Positions 51,112-59,875 of a DNA stretch of 64,000 nt are shown here, piece after piece. The notes under the pieces were generated by a model. That model was not told where the DNA came from, ran no database searches, and was given only the letters and a program-made list of their open reading frames with translations. The first letter of the stretch is position 1. Each line of letters begins with the position of its first letter. The position numbers and the translations under genes were made by a program. The stretch spans positions 18,257 through 82,256 of the forward strand of contig MUGG01000123.1 of NCBI GenBank assembly GCA_002148405.1. Direction: 5' to 3'. Source of the stretch: Alkalinema sp. CACIAM 70d (lineage in GTDB: Bacteria; Cyanobacteriota; Cyanobacteriia; Leptolyngbyales; Leptolyngbyaceae).

Positions 51112-52581
51112 ATGGTTAGTTTTCTTTCTCGCCTTCGTGGCTATGTGCAACGCGCTGAACAATGGTATCTGACCACGCCCGATCGGGCACTGGACGAAGC
51201 CTATGATGCTGCCTTGATGATTCAGGCATTGGAAAACGAGCACTTTGGAGGACAAAAAATCAGTCCCAACCATAGTCAGGTGGGGCAGGAAACCTACGCT
51301 TACTTTGAGCAGGAACTCAACAAACACCTCAAAACCATTCGCTTGCGGTTATCCGAGTTTCGGCTGAGTCGATCGACCCTCAATGTCACTAATCCCAAAG
51401 CCGATCGCAAGTTACTGCAATCGGGCAATGATGAAACCTACAGCGCTGAATCAGGCAATGGGCGTTTGGTATCTCCAAGCAAGGAACGGACTGCCATCTC
51501 CCTGGAAAAGTTACAGTTTGTCGATCGCATTTTGGCTCGCTATCAAGTCCCTATCCAAGGCAAGGTATCTCAGGCGCTGGTTTCGGTCAAACCGTTACCT
51601 ACGACCCCTGCCGCCGCCGTCCCCCCCGCTCGATCGAGTCAGTCGTCGTTAGAGGGTTATAACGGCAGTGCGAATCTTTCCGCCCAACTCTTGGCCAATC
51701 AGCAGGCCCGCAATAGCAAAAAGCCCGATACGCTGAGTAATTTGGAAACAATTTCAGATAAGACGGGAGTCTTACCGCGATCGATTTTGGGGACGATCGG
51801 TCGCCTGAAACAGGAACTCGATCCCAATGCCGAATATGAAGTCATGCAGGACTTCCAAGCCAAGCGGCAACGCACTAAAATGGCGATTCGGTTCATCTTA
51901 ACGCTGATCGCAGTGCCGATTTTGGTGCAGGTGGCGGTGCGGAATGTGGCATTGTCCGATCGGTTTATTCCAGGCCATTGGATTAGCCGTCAGTTTACGA
52001 TTACCAATCCCAGCAAAATCTTCCTCAACGGTGAAATGACGGAGCAAGCGCTCAAGAGTTTGACAGCTTTTGAGGAGCGTATGAAGTTTGAAACCCTGCT
52101 GCGGGAAACCCTGGGCCTGGAAGCGCCAGAGGTGGAGGCTCAGGAGGAAAGAGTGCGCGATCGAGTTCGGGTGATCGCGAAGGACTATTCCCATCGCAGT
52201 GCAAGTGCAGTCAAAAACTGGATTGCTGATATTGCGGGGGTGGTTACCTTTGCCTTTATTCTGACGCGGGGACGGGTACAAGTTGAAGCGGTTAAGGGAT
52301 TTATTGATGAAATTGCCTATGGCCTCAGTGACAGTGCCAAGGCATTCATTATTATTCTGTTTACTGATGTGTTTGTTGGATTCCACTCACCCCATGGTTG
52401 GGAAGTGTTACTAGAAGGGATATCGGAGCATTTGGGAATTCCTCCGAGTCGCAATTTTATTTTCTTGTTTATTGCGACTTTTCCAGTGATTCTCGATACA
52501 ATTTTTAAGTATTGGATCTTCCGTTATCTCAACCGCATTTCACCCTCTGCGGTGGCGACTTATAAGGAAATGAATGAATAG
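51112..52581 (+). CDS. pxcA: PxcA (CemA-like) light-induced proton extrusion protein
   Basis: This 489-aa protein has a long cytoplasmic N-terminus (MVSFLSRLRGYVQRAEQWYLTTPDRALDEAYDAA) and a Ser/Pro-rich linker at about 160-205. A C-terminal CemA domain has TM helices near 260-275, 370-390, 405-425 and 445-470 (IFLFIATFPVILDTIFKYWIFRYLNRISPSAV). PxcA is needed for light-driven proton release and affects CO2 and nitrate uptake. The length is that of cyanobacterial PxcA, longer than chloroplast CemA. It is followed by a strong terminator. Confidence 0.93.
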   Translation: MVSFLSRLRGYVQRAEQWYLTTPDRALDEAYDAALMIQALENEHFGGQKISPNHSQVGQETYAYFEQELNKHLKTIRLRLSEFRLSRSTLNVTNPKADRKLLQSGNDETYSAESGNGRLVSPSKERTAISLEKLQFVDRILARYQVPIQGKVSQALVSVKPLPTTPAAAVPPARSSQSSLEGYNGSANLSAQLLANQQARNSKKPDTLSNLETISDKTGVLPRSILGTIGRLKQELDPNAEYEVMQDFQAKRQRTKMAIRFILTLIAVPILVQVAVRNVALSDRFIPGHWISRQFTITNPSKIFLNGEMTEQALKSLTAFEERMKFETLLRETLGLEAPEVEAQEERVRDRVRVIAKDYSHRSASAVKNWIADIAGVVTFAFILTRGRVQVEAVKGFIDEIAYGLSDSAKAFIIILFTDVFVGFHSPHGWEVLLEGISEHLGIPPSRNFIFLFIATFPVILDTIFKYWIFRYLNRISPSAVATYKEMNE

Positions 52582-52629
52582 GCTTGGCACTTTAGAATCG
52601 CTGTTTCTCGAATCCCAATTTTTCTGTTG

Positions 52630-52659
52630 AAAACCCTTCTCCATTAGGAGAAGGGTTTT
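52630..52659. terminator. Strong terminator between pxcA and the TpsB gene
   Basis: A perfect 13-bp stem (AAAACCCTTCTCC with GGAGAAGGGTTTT) and a 4-base loop lie between two convergent genes. Flanking A and T runs let it work for both. Confidence 0.9.
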
Positions 52660-52686
52660 AATTAGCAATTCTATATCCATCATCAA

Positions 52687-54510
52687 TTACCGGAACGGCG
52701 AAGCGACGATCGAAAAATGAATACCCCGTTCCTGTAGGTTTTGCTTTTCCGTTGACAGTTGCACCAAGGGAATCCCCCAGTCTAAGCGAGCGGTCAAGGC
52801 ATTAGCTAGTTGCAACCGGAGCCCTAACCCAACAGATGCCAGAGTATTCGTCGCTGGATCAGCTTGATCGCCCAAATTCCACCCTTTTCCAAAATCTACA
52901 AAGGGCGTCAGTTGCAACAAGTTCTGCTGCCGTCCAAACCGCGCGATCGGAATCCGGACCTCCGCTGATAACAGCAATCCACTATCAGTTAACAGCGAGT
53001 CCTGCCGATAACCCCGTACTGTATCGGCTCCCCCGAGGCCAAATTGCTCTAACCCGACTAACGGTCGATCGGCCAGTTGGACATCTCCCCGCAGCAGCAA
53101 CAGCGTATCCGGCCCCAACAACCGCACCCATTGCGCCTGTCCCCGCCAAGCAAAAAAACGACTATCGGGCGCATCGCTGTTAATCGTTGATCCAAAGGCA
53201 TTTAAGCCTAAACTAAACTGCGATCGGGCAGCCAAGACCTGACGACTGGTGCGCTGCGTCCATTCCTGAAAAAATCGCACCGCTGTGACTCGGGTTTTAC
53301 CGTTCTCATCCGCACCACTGGCTGGAAACGGGAGATCGCCTAAAAATGTAGCTTGACTCTGCCGCCAACTGCCTGTTATTCCGATCGCCAGTTCTTGGGT
53401 AGGCGTTTGCTGTAACGGATGGCGTAAGGTGAGTTCGTAATAACGCGATTTAGACTCAATATCCAAAATATTAAATGGTCGCTCAATTACGCTGCTAGAA
53501 GAGCCGCCATAACTGAAGCTCAGCGTTGTATTGTGCGGACTTAAGGGTACCGTGTAGCCCACATCCAAACTATTGCTACCATTCGCATTACCATAGCCCA
53601 CACTGAGGCTGTCACCCATGCCTAGCAGATTGGCTTCCTGAAGTTGGAGCTTACGCTGATCTGTTCCAACACTGGGTGATCGACCATTATCCAAGGTCAA
53701 ACTCGCATCAAAGGTATTGGCCTCCACCACGCGCACATCCAGCACACTTTGCCCCGGTCGATCGCCCGTAGACAATTCCGCCGACAGATTTTTAATTCTC
53801 GGATCCAATTGCAGCAGCCGCAATCCATCCAGCAACCGTTCTCGATTCAAAGGCCGCTGAGCCGCTAACCCAATCCGCGATCGCACATAGCCAGGATTCA
53901 GCCGCTGGGTTCCCGTGACGTTAATCGCCTGTAAGCTGCCCTCAAGCACCCGAATTTCCACAATTCCCTCGCTCAATTTTTGCGGGGGAATGTAGGCTCC
54001 GGAGGTGATATAACCTTTTTGCAGGTAGAGATTAGTCACCGCCGATCGCGCTTGGAATAACTCGGTGAGCGTAATAGGCAGATCGACAAATTCAGCCACT
54101 ACACGATCGAAGTCCACCTGGGAAAACACGGTGCTTCCGGTGACTTTGAACTGCTTCACCACGATCGTCCGAGGGCCATTGGGCACAACTTCACCCGATT
54201 CCGGCAGCGGCGACAATAACTCGGAGGGCGGAGGTAAGGGCTGGATCGGAATTGCTTCGGGCAAAGGTTGGCGAGAGGGGGGTTGGGATTCCTGTGGCAC
54301 GATTGTCCCCCCCGGACGCAGCGTGCGATCGAGGGGTGCGGGTGCCACTGTTTGCCCTAAGCTGGGTGGCGCACTAATTAACAAAGGACTGACTAGACCG
54401 CCACCCACGATCGTCCCAGAAACGACGATCGCGCCAGAAGCATTCAGAGGTAGAGATGGCATGAACCATCCCAACCGACGAAGCCAATCGGAAAACGGCG
54501 GACTAACCAT
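52687..54510 (-). CDS. Two-partner secretion transporter (TpsB, ShlB/FhaC-type)
   Basis: This 607-aa Omp85-superfamily outer-membrane protein has a signal-like N-terminus, then a Pro-rich stretch (about 60-115). POTRA domains span about 125-275 (FKVTGSTVFSQVDFDRVVAEF, then LEGSLQAINVTGTQRLNPGYVRSRIG). A 16-strand-type barrel ends in IHFSIVASPFR and includes the lid-lock type motif GADTVRGYRQDSLL. These proteins export a large TpsA exoprotein, or are related to Oep80/BamA. The start at 54510 has GGAG 8 bases upstream; the frame runs to 54579. No TpsA gene is adjacent. Confidence 0.88.
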   Translation of the reverse strand: MVSPPFSDWLRRLGWFMPSLPLNASGAIVVSGTIVGGGLVSPLLISAPPSLGQTVAPAPLDRTLRPGGTIVPQESQPPSRQPLPEAIPIQPLPPPSELLSPLPESGEVVPNGPRTIVVKQFKVTGSTVFSQVDFDRVVAEFVDLPITLTELFQARSAVTNLYLQKGYITSGAYIPPQKLSEGIVEIRVLEGSLQAINVTGTQRLNPGYVRSRIGLAAQRPLNRERLLDGLRLLQLDPRIKNLSAELSTGDRPGQSVLDVRVVEANTFDASLTLDNGRSPSVGTDQRKLQLQEANLLGMGDSLSVGYGNANGSNSLDVGYTVPLSPHNTTLSFSYGGSSSSVIERPFNILDIESKSRYYELTLRHPLQQTPTQELAIGITGSWRQSQATFLGDLPFPASGADENGKTRVTAVRFFQEWTQRTSRQVLAARSQFSLGLNAFGSTINSDAPDSRFFAWRGQAQWVRLLGPDTLLLLRGDVQLADRPLVGLEQFGLGGADTVRGYRQDSLLTDSGLLLSAEVRIPIARFGRQQNLLQLTPFVDFGKGWNLGDQADPATNTLASVGLGLRLQLANALTARLDWGIPLVQLSTEKQNLQERGIHFSIVASPFR

Positions 54511-54579
54511 GGTGAAGCTCCGGAAGACACACAGGAATGAGTTGCAAGCATAACTAGAGATCAGGCATACACTTTTCAC

Positions 54580-54962
54580 TGCAACAAAATTTGGTTCAAG
54601 ATTTCACACCAGATTTGACCCAAAGAATTTAGAGTTGCAGGTTCAACAGGGAGCCATCAGAGGGACTGCATTATGATATTCGAGTTCCATAACCGCCAAG
54701 CACTAGCTCAGTAATTTCACCCACCTGTGTGATTTAAGTATCAATTGCCACTATGGGTTATTGCATAATACTGAGAAAACGGTAACACAGCCGGATTTCT
54801 TGGCTACGAAAATATACACAATCCGGGAAATCTGTCGGCGTGGAAGCGCCCCCCGTAAAAGCGACACGCATGGAAGCTACATCCGTATGATCTGCTCGAT
54901 GTTCAAGGCGTTCGCGGATCTCGGTAAGATAGAGAGTCGTTGTCAATGGGAGCGCGATCGCA
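54580..54962. other. Divergent intergenic region
   Basis: These 383 bp lie between the TpsB gene and the epimerase gene. No supported gene is present; the short frames here show no family resemblance. Promoters for both flanking genes are expected. Confidence 0.4.
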
Positions 54963-55898
54963 ATGCGAGTTTTGGTCATGGGCGGAACCCGGTTTATCGG
55001 GGTGTATCTGACGCGGTTACTGGTGGAGCAAGGCCATGAAGTCGTGCTGTTCAACCGAGGCAAAAAGCCCTCGTCCGTGGAAGGGTTGCAGGTGATTATC
55101 GGCGATCGCACCCAGCCGGAGGCCATCCAACAACTGGCGGGAGAATCCTTTGACGCCATTTTTGACAACAATGGCCGGGAACTGAGCGACACCCAGCCTT
55201 TGGCTGATTTGTTTAACGGTAAAGTCAAGCATTTTGTCTATATGAGTTCGGCGGGGGTGTACCTCAAGTCCGACCAAATGCCCCACATTGAAGGCGATGC
55301 GGTGGATCCCAAAAGTCGCCACAAGGGAAAAAATGATACTGAAGCTTACCTAGCTGCCCAAGGCTTACCCTTCACGTCGATTCGTCCAACCTACATCTAC
55401 GGGCCGCAAAACTATAACGACCTAGAGGCTTGGTTTTTCGATCGCATTGTGCGCGATCGGCCCATTCCCATTCCCGGCCACGGTCAGCACTTCACTCAAT
55501 TTGGCCACTGCGCCGACCTCGCCGCTGCGATGGCGAACGTGTTGGATAACGATCGGGCGATCGGGCAAATTTACAACGTTTCTGGAGAGCGGGAAGTCAC
55601 TTTTGATGGCTTAGCGAAAGCCTGTGCGGTGGCAGCGGGTAAGGATCCGGATAGCCTAAAAATTGTGCACTTTGACCCCAAAGCCTTTGATTTTGGCAAA
55701 CGCAAAGCCTTCCCCATGCGAACTCAGCATTTCTTCTGCTCGATCGAAAAGGCTAAGGCCGAACTGAACTGGCAGCCGCAATTTGATCTCGTTTCCGGCC
55801 TGAAAGACTCATTACAGAGCGATTACTTAGCCTCTGGACGCGATCGGGCGGAAATTGATTTTTCGATCGATGATGAAATTCTGGCAGCAGTGGGTTAG
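54963..55898 (+). CDS. NAD-dependent epimerase/dehydratase, CSP41-like
   Basis: This 311-aa extended short-chain dehydrogenase-like protein has a Rossmann motif MGGTRFIGVYLTRLLVEQGHEVVLFNRG. VYMSSAGVYLKSD follows at the catalytic Ser/Tyr region, but the canonical YxxxK is not evident nearby (NDTEAYLAAQG instead). This is a feature of the CSP41b group, which binds RNA and ribosomes in plastids. Other matching blocks are SIRPTYIYGPQNYNDLEAWFFDRI and VSGEREVTFDGLAKACA. It may thus serve RNA stability rather than sugar metabolism. Single gene with its own promoter region. Confidence 0.85.
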   Translation: MRVLVMGGTRFIGVYLTRLLVEQGHEVVLFNRGKKPSSVEGLQVIIGDRTQPEAIQQLAGESFDAIFDNNGRELSDTQPLADLFNGKVKHFVYMSSAGVYLKSDQMPHIEGDAVDPKSRHKGKNDTEAYLAAQGLPFTSIRPTYIYGPQNYNDLEAWFFDRIVRDRPIPIPGHGQHFTQFGHCADLAAAMANVLDNDRAIGQIYNVSGEREVTFDGLAKACAVAAGKDPDSLKIVHFDPKAFDFGKRKAFPMRTQHFFCSIEKAKAELNWQPQFDLVSGLKDSLQSDYLASGRDRAEIDFSIDDEILAAVG

Positions 55899-56046
55899 GT
55901 TGCCGCACCCCTAGGCGCGATACCACTGGGCGCGATACCATCAGATTTTCCAATCCCAGGAGTCAGTTTTTTGTTGATGCAGGTGCTGACTTCGGAAGGG
56001 ATAATAAAGAGTCTGAATCCAATTGATTTATCGCTGCTACAGATCC

Positions 56047-56122
56047 GATCCCCCTAAATCCCCCTTAATAAGGGGGACTTTGAATCTCTAATTCCCCCCT
56101 TATTAAGGGGGGTAGGGGGATC
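56047..56122. repeat. Palindromic CCCCCTAAAT repeat, copy 2
   Basis: The element runs from GATCCCCCTAAATCCCCC to GGTAGGGGGATC, with two inner palindromes TTAATAAGGGGG and CCCCCCTTATTAAGGGGGG, so it is a hairpin of hairpins. It shares the outer 18 bases and inner arm with the copy at 30885-30964. It lies between the epimerase and rca. Such elements are dispersed in cyanobacterial genomes and are non-coding. Confidence 0.8.
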
Positions 56123-56251
56123 GAAGCCCAGGCTGTCAACGATATTTGCAATTGAATGAAGCTGAATCTATTCAGCATTGAGACGTTCGATCGTTTCTCA
56201 ACCCATTTTCTCTTCCGTTCCCCAATCCTTCCCTAACCGTTTGTCTTCGCT

Positions 56252-57529
56252 ATGGCTTTTTACATTGCTCCCCGCTTTCTAGAAAAATTAGCCGTTCACA
56301 TCACTAAGAACTACCTAGATTTACCCAACGTCAAGGTGCCGCTGATTTTGGGTGTCCATGGGCGCAAGGGGGAAGGCAAGTCGTTTCAGTGTGACCTCGT
56401 GTTTGAGAAGATGGGCATTGAGGTGGTTTACATGTCTGCGGGGGAACTGGAAAGCCCCGATGCAGGCGATCCAGCCCGACTGATTCGCCTACGCTATCGG
56501 GAGGCGGGGGAACTGGTGAAGGTGCGGGGCAAAATGGCGGTGTTGATGATTAATGATATCGACGCGGGGATTGGCCGGGTGGATCAGTTAACGCAATACA
56601 CCGTCAACACGCAATTAGTCCACGGCACGTTGATGAATATTGCGGATAATCCGACGAATGTGCAATTACCCGGTAGCTATGACAGCGAACCGACGAAACG
56701 CATTCCGATTATCGTAACAGGCAATGATTTTGCAACGCTATATGCACCGCTGATTCGCGATGGGCGGATGGAGAAGTTCTATTGGGAACCCGATCGGGCC
56801 GATCGCGTGGGCATCGTCAGTGGAATTTTTGAAGTGGATCAGGTTGCTCGGAAGGATGTTGAAACGCTAGTTGATACCTTTCCCGATCAGTCGATCGATT
56901 TCTATGGTGCACTGCGGGCGAGACTGTACGACGAACAGGTGGCGAAATTAATTAGTTCGATCGGGTTTGAAAATGTTTCCGCTCGGGTGGTCAATAGCAA
57001 GGAAGCACCGCCGGAGTTCCGTCGTCCCGATTTTAGCTTGCCGCACTTGATCGAAGTCGGCCATGCCATGGTGCGGGAACAAAAGCGTATTCAAGAATTA
57101 CGCCTTGTGCAAGCCTATAACCAAAGCATTAACCCGGACATTAGCTCAAGCATTAACCCGAGTATTAATCCAAGCACCCAACGATCGCCCCAAGAAATCG
57201 ATCAACCTGCATCACATCCAGCGTCCCAGAGTTATCCCGGTATGCCTTCCTCTACCCGACTCGATCCCGCGATGGTGGGTGAGATTAACCGCATTATTGG
57301 TATGGGTGATCGCATTGGTATTGAATACGCCGATCCTCGCCGTTTTCGGACGGGTTCCTGGAATTGCTATGGCACCTTTGAGCAGGATCCCAGAACTGCG
57401 ATCGCAGCGTTGGAAGCTTGTTTGGATGAGCAGTCTGGCAATTACATTCGCGTAGTCGGCATTGGCAAACGCGATCGTAATCGACTCACGGAAATGATGG
57501 TGAATCGCCCAGCCGGATCACTGTCCTAG
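56252..57529 (+). CDS. rca: RuBisCO activase with C-terminal small-subunit-like domain
   Basis: This 425-aa AAA+ protein has Walker A in LGVHGRKGEGKSFQCDLVF (about 37-55), Walker B in AVLMINDIDAGIG and a sensor/arginine-finger region VTGNDFATLYAPLIRDGRMEKF. It keeps the core of form IB RuBisCO activase (Rca), which removes inhibitory sugar phosphates. After an Asn/Ser/Pro linker (about 290-335) with repeated SINP units comes a RuBisCO small-subunit-like domain (about 341-415; IGIEYADPRRFRTGSWNCYG). This domain in cyanobacterial Rca and CcmM tethers RuBisCO in carboxysomes. No RuBisCO genes lie in the window. Confidence 0.92.
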   Translation: MAFYIAPRFLEKLAVHITKNYLDLPNVKVPLILGVHGRKGEGKSFQCDLVFEKMGIEVVYMSAGELESPDAGDPARLIRLRYREAGELVKVRGKMAVLMINDIDAGIGRVDQLTQYTVNTQLVHGTLMNIADNPTNVQLPGSYDSEPTKRIPIIVTGNDFATLYAPLIRDGRMEKFYWEPDRADRVGIVSGIFEVDQVARKDVETLVDTFPDQSIDFYGALRARLYDEQVAKLISSIGFENVSARVVNSKEAPPEFRRPDFSLPHLIEVGHAMVREQKRIQELRLVQAYNQSINPDISSSINPSINPSTQRSPQEIDQPASHPASQSYPGMPSSTRLDPAMVGEINRIIGMGDRIGIEYADPRRFRTGSWNCYGTFEQDPRTAIAALEACLDEQSGNYIRVVGIGKRDRNRLTEMMVNRPAGSLS

Positions 57530-57660
57530 CAAGGAAATCCCCTTGGATTGCAACCGATGACGCTGCGATCAACTTTCCGTTTAACGAGACTTGAGTTTGA
57601 CAAGCAAAATTGTCCCTAACACATCCCCTGTCCTTGGACGGAGAATTTACTTTCGGGGGG

Positions 57661-57730
57661 TGTCGGGGGAGTAGAGTCCCCTGACATTGCAGGGGGGCGG
57701 GGAGAAGTTCCCCGATCTTCGCTGCGCAGC
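57661..57730. repeat. Cluster of three short palindromes
   Basis: TGTCGGGGGA/TCCCCTGACA (57661-57686, one G-T wobble), CGGGGA/TCCCCG (57698-57714) and the palindrome GCTGCGCAGC (57721-57730) follow one another between the convergent rca and GNAT genes. This looks like a dispersed cyanobacterial palindromic repeat that may double as terminator. Confidence 0.6.
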
Positions 57731-57773
57731 AGCCCCGACGATCGAGGTGCACCACGAATTCATGGAACTCAGG

Positions 57774-58313
57774 TTAATGAGGGGATCCCAGTCGTTTCAC
57801 GTAAACCCGATCGCAGCGGGCCGTTTCTACCCCAGTGCTGGGCAGATAATCGTGGGTTTCATAGAGTCTGACGGCTTCCTGTAACACACTCGCGGTTTCG
57901 ATCCAGATTTCCTGAAACCCCTGGGCCTGAATCGCTGCTTCCAACTGTTGCAGCAAAAACTTGCCTAAGCCTTGGCCGCGCACCCTGGGTAGTAGATACA
58001 TCTTGCGCAGTTCGACGGCTTGATTGCCCCGATCGATCGGATAATAGGCCCCTGTACCCACCACCGTTCCCGCCTGCTCAATCACCCAGAACTCGCCGCC
58101 CCGCTCCAGGTAACAATCCTCCACTTGTAGGACATCTCGATCGGCACCCTCCGGCTCCCAGCCCAAGCCATATTCCGCCAGTACCATCTCAATTACCGTG
58201 GCTGCTGCTGTGCGATCGTGGGGTTGCCAGGGGCGTAGGATACAGTCGCGGTAGTGCAAGTGCATGGGATCGGGGATAGATTCTGGGCTGGGATCGGGCG
58301 TGGTTTGCGTCAT
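57774..58313 (-). CDS. GNAT-family N-acetyltransferase
   Basis: This 179-aa protein has the GNAT fold. The N-terminal YRDCILRPWQPHDRTAAATVIEMVL leads to the acetyl-CoA-binding VELRKMYLLPRVRGQGLGKFLLQQLE (R/QxxGxG/A). The C-terminal EAVRLYETHDYLPS has the typical YExxGF-like end. The substrate is unknown. It overlaps the miaE stop by 4 bp (ATGA) and is therefore translationally coupled to it. Confidence 0.88.
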   Translation of the reverse strand: MTQTTPDPSPESIPDPMHLHYRDCILRPWQPHDRTAAATVIEMVLAEYGLGWEPEGADRDVLQVEDCYLERGGEFWVIEQAGTVVGTGAYYPIDRGNQAVELRKMYLLPRVRGQGLGKFLLQQLEAAIQAQGFQEIWIETASVLQEAVRLYETHDYLPSTGVETARCDRVYVKRLGSPH

Positions 58314-58936
58314 GAATGGACTCGGGGTTCTGGGTGTAAGGTGGCCAAAATGTTGCTTTCCACCTCGGCCAGTTCCTCTAAGCGCTGCATGACGATCGCC
58401 CGATCGAAGTAGGTGTCCGCCAGCAGCCAGTACGCGCCATAGTGTCGCGCCTCCGACGCCATCAAACTGCCGTAGAAGTCTGCTAGTTCCCGATCGGGGC
58501 AGTGGGTGGCCAACAGACCCAAACGCTCGTGACTGCGCGCCTCAATTAGGCCAGACACCAGCAGCAAATCCAGCATGCGATCGGGCTCATCCCGCCGCAC
58601 CGCTTTGTTGAGGGTGGCTCCGTAGGGGGGCGGGGCGAGGGGTGCCAGGGCAATGCCGCGTTGCTCTAGGATGGCGTTGACCTGCTCGAAATGCTGCAAC
58701 TCTTCCTGGGCGATCGCGGTCAGGCTCTTGACCAATTTGGCGCTGGAGGGATAGCGAAACATGAGATTTAGCGCTACACTAGCGGCTTTGCGTTCGCAGT
58801 GGGAGTGGTCTAGCAAAATCGTATCCAGATTGGCTAGGGCTTGCTCCACCCACGCAGCGGACGTTGGTGTGGTTAAAAAGCGGATTCTTGGCAGCGTCTC
58901 AGAAATCACGGGAGACTCGAATGATTTGGTTGGCAT
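58310..58936 (-). CDS. miaE: tRNA 2-methylthio-cis-ribozeatin hydroxylase (MiaE)
   Basis: This 208-aa diiron monooxygenase hydroxylates the isopentenyl side chain of ms2i6A37 in tRNA. Iron ligands appear as Glu in DHSHCERKAASVALNL, EExxH in AIAQEELQHFEQV, Glu in GLIEARSHERL and ExxRH in MASEARHYGAYW. The ATG at 58936 makes its 5' end overlap the divergent transporter gene by 16 bp. A GTG at 58909 just before the conserved core would avoid this, while the longer frame to 58942 starts with TTG. Confidence 0.92.
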   Translation of the reverse strand: MPTKSFESPVISETLPRIRFLTTPTSAAWVEQALANLDTILLDHSHCERKAASVALNLMFRYPSSAKLVKSLTAIAQEELQHFEQVNAILEQRGIALAPLAPPPYGATLNKAVRRDEPDRMLDLLLVSGLIEARSHERLGLLATHCPDRELADFYGSLMASEARHYGAYWLLADTYFDRAIVMQRLEELAEVESNILATLHPEPRVHS

Positions 58937-59784
58937 TTGCAATTTTAACGGCTTTCTTTGAGTCTTTGAAGGATGTGATCAGCAAACACAGTCTCAAGGT
59001 GGTGGATGAATATGTCGTCGCCTTTCTGAGCCAAGCCTTTGCGGTAGTGTTTCTGTTGCCGGTGCTGTGGATTGTGGGCATTCCTGAAATTCAGCCGGAC
59101 TATTGGCGATCGTTGGCGATCGGGGGCAGTATTAATGTCATTTCGTTTTTGCTGTATATCAAGGCGATTAAGTTGGCGGATTTGTCGCTGACGGTGCCGT
59201 TGGTGACGTTGACGCCGTTATTTTTATTGGTGACTTCGCCGCTTATTGCCCATGAATTTCCCAACGGGGCGGATGCGATCGGAGTCTTGTGTATTGTGAT
59301 TGGCTCTTATGTATTAAATCTACGGGAAAAGCACAAGGGATATTTTGCACCGTTGCAGGCGCTGTTTACCAATCCAGGTAGTCGACTGATGCTGGTGGTG
59401 GCGGCGCTGTGGAGTATTACGGCAGCATTTGACAAAGTGGGGGTAACGAGTTCTTCGCCATTTTTCTGGTGTGTTTCGCTGTTTTCGTTTATTGCGTTGG
59501 GAATGTTACCGATCGCGCTGTTACGTTCCCGGACGCCGATCGCGAAGATTACCCCGCATTTGCCGAAGCTGGCTAGCATTGGGTTGATGTTTGCGATCGC
59601 GGTGGGATCCCAGATGACAGCGGTGGGGATGACGGCGGTGACGCAGGTGATCGCGGTGAAACGGATGAGTGCCTTAATTAGTGTGATTTTGGGTCATTTT
59701 TTGTTTAAGGAGGATGGTCTGCGGGAGCGGCTGTTGGGGGCGGCGATTATGGTGAGTGGGGTGGTGATTATGACGGTTTTTTAG
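58921..59784 (+). CDS. EamA/DMT-family transporter
   Basis: This 287-aa membrane protein has ten TM helices in two EamA repeats, beginning MIWLAFAILTAFFESLKDVISKHSLK. Matching blocks are IKLADLSLTVPLVTLTPLFLLVTSPLIA and, in the second repeat, MTAVTQVIAVKRMSALISVILGHFLFKE. It should export or exchange a small metabolite; the substrate is unknown. The ATG at 58921 has GGGAG 7 bases upstream; the longer frame from 58864 runs inside divergent miaE and is not used. Its 5' end may overlap miaE. Confidence 0.88.
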   Translation: MIWLAFAILTAFFESLKDVISKHSLKVVDEYVVAFLSQAFAVVFLLPVLWIVGIPEIQPDYWRSLAIGGSINVISFLLYIKAIKLADLSLTVPLVTLTPLFLLVTSPLIAHEFPNGADAIGVLCIVIGSYVLNLREKHKGYFAPLQALFTNPGSRLMLVVAALWSITAAFDKVGVTSSSPFFWCVSLFSFIALGMLPIALLRSRTPIAKITPHLPKLASIGLMFAIAVGSQMTAVGMTAVTQVIAVKRMSALISVILGHFLFKEDGLRERLLGAAIMVSGVVIMTVF

Positions 59785-59875
59785 GATGCATGTGGAAGGG
59801 TAGGAGGGTGGAAGGGTGAGAGAGTTGGGGCAAGTGGATTTTTAGCGCGGTAGAATGGGGATGCTGTGAATATGG

